Origin: Neolecta irregularis DAH-3
Lineage: Eukaryota > Ascomycota > Neolectomycetes > Neolectales > Neolectaceae
Length of the DNA stretch: 13,429 bases
Direction of reading: 5' to 3'
Assembly (NCBI GenBank): GCA_001929475.1
Contig: LXFE01000520.1
Span: 1 to 13,429 of the forward strand
In this document: one piece after another, positions 1 through 10,957 of the stretch
Layout: every line of letters starts with the position of its first letter
How positions within the stretch are numbered: position 1 is the first letter of the stretch
Translations under genes and position numbers: made by a program
The notes under the pieces: model-generated
What the model was told of the DNA's origin: nothing
What the model saw: only the letters and a program-made list of their open reading frames with translations
The model's database searches: none

Positions 1-279
1 GGGTACTCTGTGACCCGTCTTGGCGCACAGAAAATTTTGTATCATCTTGGAGTTGAAGGACTGGGTAGTCCCATTGATAACGCAATAGCATGGATGCTCA
101 AGGAAGACAAGATGAGGGGTTATTCTATCATTCCTCCTGTCATTGGGGACTACAAAGTCAGCGATATTCGGAAACACTCGGATATTCAGAAGGAGGTTCT
201 ACCTGCTGGTAAAAATTGGAATGTAGAAGATAGCGTTCGTGATCATATTAGGGAGACGTTGAGCGCTTTAAGTATTTAG
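1..279 (+). CDS. GT25-like glycosyltransferase, C-terminal fragment
   Basis: This is the 3' end of a gene cut by the left edge. The frame is open from base 1 to a TAG at 277-279 and encodes 92 residues. The fragment reads GYSVTRLGAQKILYHLGV, then an SPIDNAIAW block, then a KHSDIQ block. In fungal and bacterial family 25 (LPS-type) glycosyltransferases the end of the domain has the same order: a 'Y-x-(V/I)-S/T-x-x-G-A' segment, a PxD segment and a terminal SDI motif. Such proteins are predicted to transfer a hexose in the secretory pathway, but no catalytic residue lies inside this piece. The GTG at 10 is not a real start, because the frame runs in from outside. The family call comes from motif memory and is moderately sure; the substrate is unknown. 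Confidence 0.6.
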   Translation, partial: GYSVTRLGAQKILYHLGVEGLGSPIDNAIAWMLKEDKMRGYSIIPPVIGDYKVSDIRKHSDIQKEVLPAGKNWNVEDSVRDHIRETLSALSI

Positions 280-869
280 GATGCATTCGCTAGCTACCAG
301 ATTGACCCAAATGTCATGCATGGTATTAGATAATTTTGTCAAATTCTGGTTTTTCTTTGCATTCAGCACTACACAATGTGCAATTTTTATTTTGTAATAT
401 TCATTGAGATATCATGAGAAAGAAATACTGCCACCATTTATTACAACATTTTGGCAAATTTGAATTTGACATTATGAGGGGGAATTTTCAAGTCATAAAG
501 TTTTTGCCTATCAAAACAAGGTGGAATGTAATGAGAGTCAAGAGATTATATTCCAATTTTAAGCGCGCGTTCGGTGCACTATTTTCTTGGAATAATTGTT
601 GTCGGGTCCTCCCAAATTCCTCGAAAATAAAAAACTGGTACACAACTGTTTTTTCTTTTTTCGCGATGACACCTGAGAGGAGAAATCTCCAAAGTAATAA
701 AATTTGGCGAGCACCGAACGCACCCTAAGAAATTCGGGAAATACTTTCAAAGTGCTATTCAATTCCCTATAAACAATCTACTTAAATTTGATCCGTATTA
801 TTCCGAGCCTCTTGATTAGAGAGTTCCGAAAATCTCCACCCAAATTTCTCCATCACCAAACAGAAATAT
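280..869. other. Intergenic region upstream of FMP25
   Basis: About 590 bp lie between the GT25 stop and the FMP25 start codon. The stretch is AT-rich with several T runs (for example around 650-662). It should hold the GT25 3' end and the FMP25 promoter. Short open frames on both strands (414-728 plus, 559-762 minus) have biased, low-information translations and no recognisable domain. I see no RNA gene, repeat or convincing regulatory motif. Confidence 0.5.
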
Positions 870-2619
870 ATGACTTTGGTGATAACAGCTCGATCATTAC
901 GCAATAGTCCAATCAAGGTCTCTTCTTGGACTCTAATCCCTCAATGTCTTCGTCGCAAGTCGAGTCATCGTTGTCATCGCTCGGCTACATATCGACTTTC
1001 TAGATCTTACATGCCGGTATTTCTGGCATTGGGATTCGGCTCGGTCCTCGGTCTTTCGTTCACTGTTCATGAACTTCATGCAGAAGAAAGACAGGACCTG
1101 CTGCTGGGCGCGAATAAAGAAGATATCAAACATCCTCGCATAACGAATTTATGGGAAAGACCCGGCGTATATGTCTGGGGTTCCAATAAGTATCAAACCC
1201 CCGAGTATAGGAATTTATCTATAGGGAAGGCTTGCTGGATCCAGAGACGAAGAAGGACTGTCTGATAACCGCTATTTCGATGAAAGCCTTTGAAGGACAA
1301 GCGTTGCGGGATTTATATTTGGGGGAGAACTATGGAGGTCTATTAATCTTTGAGACTCACATCCTCATGTTGAAGTGGTCGTGAATGCAGATGGTGACTT
1401 GATTCAATGGGGCAGCGCGTATTCGAACGGGGAATTACCAGAGAAGACCCTCGCTGGGAAGAACATCATGAAAATTTCAATCGCGTATATTCCTATTGAT
1501 ATTTCTGATTAACTTCATAGTCTAGACCGTATATTTGCTCTTTCTAGAGATGGGAAGGTGTATGTAATGCCTCTTTCCAAAGATGCACAGCAAGCTAGTT
1601 CAATGCCTTCAGAGTCATCATGGATACCATTTCTTGGCTCGATGGCAAAAACATCTTTCCAAGTTTTGGATATCCCATTACACTGGGGTGAAAAGTAGCT
1701 CTAATGCCTATTTCCTTGTCTCATTTTCCAGGATTTCAGATATCACCACGAATACTTCGATGTCATTGTTTGCTACATCAAAGGGCCGTCTTTTCATTCA
1801 GTATCCCAACACGAAGCCCACAGAAGTTAAATCTTTGAACGATGTTCAAATATCGCAGGTAACGAGCGGGGACAGTCACGCACTAGCTAGGTCCACCAAC
1901 GGTAAAGTCTTTACCATCGGCTCAAACACGTTTGGGTAAGCATATCTTCTAAACCGCTTTCTGAAATGGTAGTCAACTAGGCCTTGAGTACAGTACAACA
2001 AACGTATCCCAAAATGAATTAACTCAGCAACCATTATCTACGCTCTACCTTGGACAGTCATCACGAATATGCACAGATGTCTCAGCTGGCGGAAATACAA
2101 CATATTTTACTGTAATCTCACCAACCGGTGGCATCGATGTCTGGGCATGCGGATTTGGCCAAACTGGACAGCTGGGAAACAATGCTTGGACACAGGCCCA
2201 AGGCCTACCTGTTAAACTTGGAAAGATAAGTGGATTATCAGAATGTATTTTCCTTTCTATTACGAGAACTATCCTGGATAGATATTGAAAAACTACACAG
2301 TTCGATGCCAATAATCCCACGATATCTCTCGACGAGCTCATCGCATACCTTCATTGTCCTAGATTCATCGGCTTCTGGATTTGGAAATGATGTCTATGCA
2401 ATTGGCAGTAATTATGATTATCAACTGGGTACTGGGAAGAGAAATAGTATTAATTCACCAACTGCAATACCAGGGCTCGACGGAGGACGGATGCAGTTAA
2501 TGCCCAAACGAAAAATGAAATGCAAGACTCCAAATGGCAAGATGAAAAATATGAATGTTGAACAGAGAATTTGGGCAGGAAAAAAGGTCAGTGTCATCTA
2601 TACAGCTGTTGTGCAGTGA
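870..2619 (+). CDS. FMP25: Mitochondrial RCC1-repeat protein, FMP25 family
   Basis: Seven exons: 870-1189, 1225-1337, 1376-1484, 1521-1694, 1732-1935, 1973-2244 and 2282-2619. They total 1530 nt, or 509 residues. The introns are 35, 38, 36, 37, 37 and 37 nt, all GT-AG, and splicing restores conserved blocks across every junction. The N terminus is basic and serine-rich like a mitochondrial presequence, followed by one hydrophobic segment at about residues 47-66. A beta-propeller of RCC1-type repeats follows: GVYVWGSN, GDLIQWGSAYS, GKVFTIGSNTFGQLG, DVWACGFGQTGQLG and DVYAIGSNYDYQLGTGKRN. Yeast Fmp25 is an inner-membrane protein needed for an early step in assembly of respiratory complex III. 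From memory the family is usually nearer 580-620 residues, so this copy is compact. The gene is convergent with DLD, with a coding relic between them. Confidence 0.88.
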
Positions 2620-2714
2620 TTCGCGTTCCATAGAAACCTGTGTGTGTCGTAGAAGACGAGATTCTGCTCTGTCTGAAGCTTGTAAAGTTGAACTCTATAT
2701 TGCCTCGAGCCAAG

Positions 2715-3119
2715 TCAGTTAGGCCGATGAATACCTTCAAATAATTTCATGTACTGAGTGTACCATTCGCCGAAATCCAAGTTAACGGATGGATTATATT
2801 TGACTGGATGAGCCTGGAGGAAGAGGGGAAAGAAAGGTTGACAAATCAGTTTGTAGAACTCTATGGGGAAGATAAGTGCTTCAATTTCGACGGGTCGCTT
2901 CGGAGGGAGTTGATCGTTATTTGTCCACTCATTCTGGTGTTTGATAGGCTTCCCAGTAATAAAGATGTCAAGCTGCGATCCAACTGGCTTATATTTTCGC
3001 TGCTGAGCAGCAACACCGGTGCCTCCTCATCCTTGTTCAGATTGTAGTTATATTGTCGGACGCAGATATCAGGGCACACAATGCCAATCCAGAACTCGGG
3101 AAATAAAGCACAATCTCAA
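2715..3119 (-). pseudogene. Start-less, frameshifted coding relic, unknown family
   Basis: On the minus strand a frame of 103 codons is open from 3026 down to a TGA at 2717-2715. Its translation is strongly protein-like: blocks include YKPVGSQLDIFITGKPIKH, QLPPKRPVEIEALIFP and NLDFGEWYTQYMKLFEGI. It has no ATG except one near its end. A second protein-like frame (PEFWIGIVCPDICVRQYN, then NKDEEAP) runs in from the 3' side of DLD, from about 3119 to 3035, and meets it in another phase at the GAGGAGGCACCGG run. A 44-nt GT-AG joint at 3017-2974 would also connect the phases. No start codon exists between this stretch and the DLD stop. I read it as the remnant of a real protein gene, or one whose 5' end is lost. 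I do not recognise the family. It could be a real exon of an unannotated transcript. Confidence 0.4.
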
Positions 3120-3170
3120 ATATGTAGCTCTCAAATTATTCGTTTCTTAAAAGGCTATATCTTTCAGAGT

Positions 3171-5017
<1,847 letters not shown>

Positions 5018-5444
5018 TAATGTTGCGAGTACTGTATAGGTATCAAGGCTTAATTGGCTGATAGAACGGCGAAGGTTGCGAGTTGGGACACAGTAAAACC
5101 GTGTAGAAATTTGTGGTTGGTCCAAAGATGTCTGAAACATTGGTTCAAAGATGTCTGAAACATAGATCCAAAGAGAATCCATCTATTACACAATCTTTTA
5201 GAATCCTAGGTTAAGAATAGAATACGCAAAAGTCAATGAACGACTCGAACCACAAGTGCAAAAGTGTTCTGCTGCGCAACTTATGATTTCATTCGAAGAA
5301 AACTATTGGAGCTGTACGTTTTTTACAATAAAAGTATGTCATCGATAAGTATCTTTAAAGGAGTTCAATTAAACTGGGTGAAGCGAATCTGGAGGTTATA
5401 AAGTTGCCCGATTTTGTTTTACTACTGGGGCAAATTGTCCAAGT
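5018..5444. promoter_or_regulatory. Divergent promoter region, DLD / pepsin-like gene
   Basis: These 427 bp separate two start codons that face away from each other, DLD at 5017 on the minus strand and the pepsin-like gene at 5445 on the plus strand. Both promoters should lie here. The only clear internal structure is a short tandem duplication at 5121-5163. I see no convincing TATA box, and the minus-strand open frame that enters this stretch (to 5182) is an upstream extension of the DLD frame, not a separate gene. Confidence 0.55.
5121..5163. repeat. Two-copy 23-bp tandem repeat
   Basis: The 18-mer CAAAGATGTCTGAAACAT occurs at 5123-5140 and again at 5146-5163, a period of 23 bp. A partial third start (ATCCAAAGA) follows at 5166. 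The copies lie 106-146 bp upstream of the DLD start codon. They could be a recent slippage duplication or a pair of factor-binding sites. Confidence 0.8.
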
Positions 5445-6979
5445 ATGCGATTCGCTCTCTTTCTCATTTCTCTTTGTACAGCTGGATTTGTTCATGACTG
5501 ATCTGTAGCTTGTCTGTCTCTTGCAACACTACCCAATGATCGATTGCCATCTGAAGGGTCCGGAATAGTCCATCTCGCAATCTTCAAAAGAGTCCCTGAT
5601 TCGCCTTCTTTCAACCTCTCGCGTACTGTATGCTCAATCGTCTCGTCGCAAAGGAGATACCTAGGTACTACAAGACGATTGGAAGGCAACAGGGTCGTTA
5701 GGAGAGTGGATAGAGGGAGTTGGGATGGCAAGTTGAACAGAGTTGGGAATGATGATTCGTGGTAGTCACATTGAGCTGAACTTGTCTTGATGAACAGGGT
5801 CGGAAAGATGAATATCGGAACACCTTGGCAGGAAGTCGAATTCGAGTTTGATACTATGTCGGCTTCCACAATTATAGAGATCGGAAATGAAGAACTCGGT
5901 TCCCTATTTCGCCATACAGAAAGTTCAAGTTTGTCTCGCACCGAGCAATATGTCTTTCAAAATTCAGAGGGTGTGCTCGGGGATCTTTATGCCCAAAGTT
6001 TATGAAACAGGTGATACAACTTGTCGGATTGCAACAGATATCATGTCTGTTTGGGGTCTACCTATTACAAAGCAATCATTCGGTATATGGCTGGATTGGA
6101 GATATTTCATTTGATTTTTCAGCACTATGCAAATCATCGCCTACAGATCTCAGCGGAAATCCATATACAGGAGTCTCCGGAGGGTAACTTTCCGTCCATT
6201 CCTATCTCTTTTAATCAAAGACTGATTGGCCTCGCTTTTCCATCAATATCGCAACTCCCTTCCTCACACTCACCATTCTTGGATGTTCTATCGATGGAAA
6301 ACGTAATGGCCTCTCCACTCTTTAGTTTTCGAATAAGCCGGTTGGCAGACTCTCATTCTTTGTTTTAATCATTCAGAGACACTATCTTCCCAAGTACGAT
6401 CACTCTAGGGGGAGTAAATAATGCTATTATTGGCTCATTTTATTGGACTCCAGTTGTAACCGAGGGTTATTGGCAAGTATTATTCCAAGCGATCCGTCTT
6501 GATAAACAAGCCATACTAAAAGATATGCACGCTATTATCGATGTGCGATATTATTAACCATAAATATTGATTCAACTAGATATCTACCACGGCGATAATT
6601 GCACCGCCTTCCTATGTACGCAAATTCTACGAAATGATCGATGGTGCAAGACCTCTCAATGAAGGACTATGGGTATTGCCATGTAAGTCCTATCCGTCCT
6701 TCCTCTAAGCTTATACGAGGCGACGCAAAGATAGAGCTATCATTCCGCCTTTCAAATCAAGACTTCCCTTTCTCGCAAGAATCCTTCATTCTCGGAGTAG
6801 ACCAGTCTGGGATGTGTGTGGGTGCTATTGCTGAAAGTTCGTTGAAAGAGGATGTTTGGATCATCGGAACTTCTTTTCTCAAGAATGTTGTCACTGCCTT
6901 TGACGTATCTTCCTCCTCAATGTGATTACTCATTAGATAGTACGAGAATACAAGAGTTGGGTTTACGTGGTTCATGTGA
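5445..6979 (+). CDS. Secreted pepsin-like (A1) protein with altered active-site triads
   Basis: Ten exons: 5445-5475, 5509-5761, 5798-5970, 6011-6082, 6123-6183, 6221-6340, 6377-6542, 6580-6682, 6720-6904 and 6941-6979. They total 1203 nt, or 400 residues. The introns are 33, 36, 40, 40, 37, 36, 37, 37 and 36 nt. A signal peptide (MRFALFLISLSCLSLA) is formed by splicing exon 1 to exon 2, and a basic propeptide-like stretch follows. A pepsin fold is clear from MNIGTPWQEVEFEFD, IATDIMSVWGLPITKQ, GLIGLAFPSIS, LDVLSMENVMASPLFSFR, TLGGVNNAIIGSFYW, VWIIGTSFLKNV and FDYENTRVGF. Where active peptidases have DTGS and DTGT, this protein has DTMS (D113) and DIST (D292). The flap YGDGS appears as NSEGD, so the flap tyrosine also seems lost. 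Both aspartates and their usual spacing of about 180 remain. The frame is fully intact. I infer a secreted protein with weak or no peptidase activity. Four of the six weakest splice-donor contexts in the window are in this gene. Confidence 0.85.
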
Positions 6980-7302
6980 TTTCTTTGTAATTATATCGTC
7001 GATTTCATTAGAATTTACGAATATAGAACTATATTGCAACCTATTAGCAGAAATAAACCGATGAAGTCGATCCCACTAATATTCAATGGATTGTGAGAAA
7101 CAGCTTCCGTTCGTGGGGAAAAATTCGACATGCAAAAATCTGAAGTGATGTTTGAACGTGGTACTCAGAGTAGATCCAGAATAAGAATAATCTTTTCTGA
7201 AAATCGGGTGGCTGTTTTTCATGAAAAAAAGAACCTTTCATTCCCAACAGAATTCACAATGGAAGAATGTAGTTGCTTTTTCCTGTTTACATTTCGTTTG
7301 GC
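6980..7302. other. Convergent intergenic region
   Basis: These 323 bp lie between the stop codons of the pepsin-like gene (plus) and EMW1 (minus) and should hold both 3' ends. The sequence is AT-rich. I see no gene, repeat or RNA in it. Confidence 0.5.
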
Positions 7303-9844
7303 CTAAACCTCTAAACTTTGAAGTAATTCTACCACATCCGCCCAGCCCTTTGTATCTTCAAATTTATGCTTTCCACGGCCTTTGAGGCTTCGAAGAGTTC
7401 TGAAGGGTTAACGTTTTATTTAATAAAACTTGAAACATACGTCTTGGACTTGTACATCCAGTCTTTACAAACAAGACCCCCCATCCGACCTTCCTTTTCC
7501 CCGAGTTCTCGATATGAATCAATAAGAGATTTCGAAATAGCAACGGCATTTTCCCACGCAACTTGATCACCAGCGACATCAAGTCTTGAAATGCAACACC
7601 GGTAGGCTTTTACTTGGGCATCAAGGGCTTCGGCAAATTTATTCTTTGCGAGATATATTTTTCCAACAATCCTCCACAAACGATCATCGTTCGTGATAAC
7701 CGGTTGAACTTGCTCGATGACGAATTTTGTTGCGTAACGAAATAGAAAGCTGTCATGATCTTCCTCGATCGCAATTGAAACAAGTATATCCAAAACCTCG
7801 ACATCAATGCCCGTCTCTCCCTTCTTCAACTCTAATATTCTTTTCAAAGAACGCAGGGCCTCGTTATAATCCTTAATATCCATAGAAATGTACAAGTAGT
7901 TCTCCCACATGCGCCAGCTGTCCCACTTCTTACTCACAGCATTATTCAGAGCTCGAAAAGCATCAGGCGTTTTGCCGAGTTTAAGTAAGGCAGAAGCAAG
8001 ATTCGACCAGGCTTCTGAATCTTCAGAATCAATGCTAACTACTCGAGTAAACGATTCCGCTGCCGCTTTGAATTCTTTAAGCGATAGGTGAAGACATCCC
8101 AATGAGTACCAAGTCGGTGAATGTAATGGCGCGGCTTTCAGACTTTTTTCATACGCCTCTTTTGCAGCTTCTAGATTGCTTTGAGCAAGCTCGTATTTTG
8201 CGAGTGATCGCTGGGCTCGAGCATATTGATTATGACTTATCTCCCAACTCTTCCGCCAGTGGTCTGGTTCTTGCTCCAAGTCACCCAAAAGACACCACAA
8301 TTTTGGTGTCTGCTTTCGTAACAACTCAGATTTGAGGACTTTGATAGCTTTATCTTCGCGACCCATGGCAGCGTAGCATAACGCTTGTTCCTCTCTCATT
8401 TCCAAGCGTTCGAATATTTCCATCGCTGAGGTAACAGCGCCGAGATTTGCGTATCGCGTTGCAAGCTCCTTTTGCAATTCCCAGGATGATGGCATTAACA
8501 GATAGCTCAAAAACTGGAGGCGAGGAAAGACTTCATCATCTTGTGTTGGCGGTAGAAATGATCCAAAGGGGACTAAGGAGTCGACGAGCGCTTGTAATTG
8601 CAATACGCTGCGTTCCGCTGTCCTTGACCGGTGGGCCTCGCACCTTGACCGGAGTATCAAGGCCATTGTGTAGATGGACCAGTTTCCGGAATGGGTCAAT
8701 ACTCGCTCTGCGAATGGAGCTACTTCTTCTATAGTCAAACCGTCTGCTGGGTTAGTGTTTTTAATGAGTTGAGTTTGTCCGAGCAAGATGCATTTTTGGA
8801 GATCATTTAGCTGATCCTCTTTTTCAGGTTGGGTAAAGGCGATTTTGGAGAGAAGAGTGTCATCCTCAAGCTCAATCTCTTTTGGTGCAGATGACGAAGA
8901 GGATGTCTTTTCGGGAGATCCAGAGGCGTGGACTACTAACTGACTTGTTTCGTTTATCTGAAATTTGGTTCGTTTTCCAAGACGACCGGTTAATTCATAA
9001 GAAAAATCTAGTAAATTGGTCGCTTTATCGAGACACCTTTGAGCTTCGACATTCTTCTGGTAGAAAGCATAGATACAGCTCTTCTCAAGCTCCCATCGGA
9101 CAGTGATCTGGAGGTCGTCATATGAGTCTATATCCCGATCTATCTCCGTAATCTTCTCCAGTATTGACATCTGTAAAGACGGTACAAAATCATCTAAAAC
9201 ACGCTGATGTGCAAAATCGACTCTCAGTCTCCAGATATTGGAATTCGCAACCTGAAGCAACCTCTTTGCAAGATATAGAAGGTAAGGGTGTGGCAATAGA
9301 CGATACACTTCCTCGCCGTCTACCGATAAAGATGTTATCACTCGGCCTTTAGTATCTTCATCCCGTTGCTTCTCCGGCAATAAGTTCCATGTGTCAAAGG
9401 GAATATGGGGACCCGTATAAGCAGATTGTATGAAAAGGTTCAAACAAGTGATACCGAGCGCTAGGCATTCGTTGAGCTTACTCGTTGATATTGAAGAATC
9501 GAGGAATTCCGGAAATGAGACATTTTGCCTTTCGGTACCGAGTAGATTCTTGAATCGGAGAGATAAAAGGGTGTCTAGTGTATAGTAGGACTTGTCTGTC
9601 GGAGAGTCAAAGGTAGATAGAAAATCTGACTGAGTCATCAGAGCGTAGTGCAATCTAGCTTTGCGATTTGAAGGAGCCAAATGAGATTCATCTGCAACAA
9701 AAATTTCAGATTTTTCCAATAACAGGTTCTACTTTGAAAAAACATCCATATTACTATCTCTATTTTTCTAGTGTTAAAGAATATATATCATTACCTTCAC
9801 TGAAAATGATACTCAAGAGTTGCAGACAATGTTTCTGGAATCAT
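7303..9844 (-). CDS. EMW1: TPR protein, EMW1 / TTC27 family
   Basis: The main exon runs 9728-7441 and the last exon 7399-7303, joined by a 41-nt intron (7440-7400) with GTATGT, a GTTAAC branch motif and CAG. Together they give 794 residues. The splice restores the conserved end, which finishes KFEDTKGWADVVELLQSLEV. The protein follows human TTC27 along its length: LFIQSAYTGP, LSVDGEEVYRL, TGRLGKRTKFQ, LEMREEQALCYAAMGREDKA, LWCLLGDL, ARAQRSLAKYEL, WYSLGCLHLSLKEFKAAAES, EAWSNLASALLKLGK and WENYLYISMDIKDYNEA. The TPR block lies at roughly residues 490-650. Yeast Emw1 is essential and supports cell-wall integrity; the molecular role is poorly defined. The N terminus is unresolved: a TAG closes the frame at 9731-9729, so one or more short upstream exons are needed. 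The best candidate ATG is at 9844-9842 (MIPETLSATLEYHF). An internal ATG at 9638 is less likely because LLLEKSEIF, upstream of it, resembles the human protein. Confidence 0.88.
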
Positions 9845-10128
9845 GATAATAAGTGCGAATGCTGAGATAAGACTGCCGCGCGGATCCTAAATAGCTATAT
9901 AAGTGGTATCCTGGACACAGACAATCGAATGGACATCGGTGCGATATAGCGGTGAATGATAATGTGTTGGTTCATATGTCAGGCACTAACACTAGACTGA
10001 TAGATTCCATCCAGAACCATTGCCGTACAATGTGTTTCGCTGATATCGAATAATTTGCGCAGTGTCAGTTTTGAGGGCGGTTATTTCTTAGGTGTTGCTT
10101 TCAAACTTCAAAATCAGTCACTTTGGAA
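9845..10128. promoter_or_regulatory. Divergent promoter region, EMW1 / PML1
   Basis: This stretch separates the probable EMW1 start from the PML1 start. A GAGATAAG sequence at about 9864-9871 fits a GATA-type site, and TATATAA at 9896-9902 is 52-58 bp upstream of the candidate EMW1 ATG when read on the minus strand. Both are short motifs that occur by chance, so the assignment is tentative. Confidence 0.35.
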
Positions 10129-10847
10129 ATGCCTGAAACTCATGCTCGAGATCGGTCACCACCACGTCATCCGAGAGGTTTTGATAAGGACCGAAGAAGA
10201 TCGCGGTCGCCCGAACGTTCCAGTCGTCGGGAAAGATCACTGGGTACTGATGGACAAGGCGGTGATGAAGAGCTAAAGAGGTCGCGATCGCGTTCCAAAA
10301 CTCCTGAAAAACCGAATTTTGGGTTGTCCGGGAAGCTTGCCGCCGAGACGAATACTGTGAATGGAGTTGTATTGCTTTATAATGAACCGGTGGAAGCAAG
10401 GAAGCCGAGGCATGGATGGAGACTACACGTTTTCAAAGACGATGACCAGATTGGTATTTCTTGGTGTCTTGTATAATATGACTGATCCTCTAGATGTAAT
10501 AGAAATTCATAGTCGGAGTGCCTACTTATTTGGACGAGAACGTCTGGTTTGTGATGTGCCAGTAGACCATCCCAGCTGTTCAAAGCAACATTCAGTAATA
10601 CAGTTTCGAGAAGTACAAAAGAAGAATGACGTGGGGAATATAAAGAAATTAGTTTTGTAAGGATCAGCTAATTGCATCAAGTTGATTGTCTAGGCCGTAC
10701 ATTATTGATCTTGGAAGTACGAATGGAACAATAGTCAATGGAGATAAAATACCTGCCCAGAGATACTACGAGCTTCGGGAGCGGGATCTGATAAAATTCG
10801 GGACGTCGACAAGAGATTATATTCTTCTGCGGAATGATACAACCTGA
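10129..10847 (+). CDS. PML1: FHA-domain pre-mRNA retention factor, PML1 / SNIP1 family
   Basis: Three exons: 10129-10453, 10494-10656 and 10694-10847. They total 642 nt, or 213 residues, with introns of 40 and 37 nt. The start is the ATG at 10129; the upstream TTG at 10123 is not needed. Residues 1-60 are rich in Arg-Ser, Asp and Pro, as in splicing proteins. The conserved NFGLSGKLAAETNTVNGVVL segment leads into an FHA domain: GRER at 122-125, HPSCSKQH at 134-141 and DLGSTNGT at 168-175. These are the phosphothreonine-binding loops. The end, RDLIKFGTSTRDYILL, is also typical. In yeast, Pml1 with Snu17/Ist3 and Bud13 forms the RES complex, which acts in the spliceosome and keeps unspliced RNA in the nucleus. 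The length and all FHA motifs look normal. Confidence 0.92.
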
Positions 10848-10957
10848 ATTAAAAAAGAATATGCCAGAGTATCATAACTGACATCAACAATAACAAACAT
10901 TATGAGAACCAAATATGAAAACCATTACAATGCAATGACAAGTCTTGAGAACCTTTT
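10848..10957. other. Short convergent gap, PML1 / aspartic peptidase
   Basis: Only 110 bp separate the two stop codons. Both transcripts probably end here or overlap at their 3' ends. A run of A residues follows the PML1 stop. Confidence 0.5.

Noticed and set aside
414-762. Overlapping open frames on both strands upstream of FMP25
   Set aside because: Low-complexity, Lys/Phe/Ser-rich translations without domain features, in an AT-rich spacer.
870-2619. Apparent pseudogene or programmed frameshifts in FMP25, because its blocks lie in three frames
   Set aside because: Every frame change coincides with a 35-38 nt GT-AG stretch whose removal restores conserved residues, and the spliced length is divisible by three.
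3004-3017. A 14-nt GT-AG segment that would join the two frames of the relic
   Set aside because: Far below the 33-nt minimum seen in this window; a frameshift or a 44-nt intron is more credible.
2808-3047. 79-codon plus-strand open frame
   Set aside because: It is antisense to the relic frame at 2715-3026, whose translation is much more protein-like.
5492-5941. 149-codon minus-strand open frame
   Set aside because: It is antisense to exons 2 and 3 of the pepsin-like gene, has no recognisable domain, and the plus-strand reading gives a clear protein family.
7364-9352. Many open frames antisense to or overlapping EMW1
   Set aside because: All are shadows of the long TPR coding exon, which is supported by alignment to TTC27 over its whole length.
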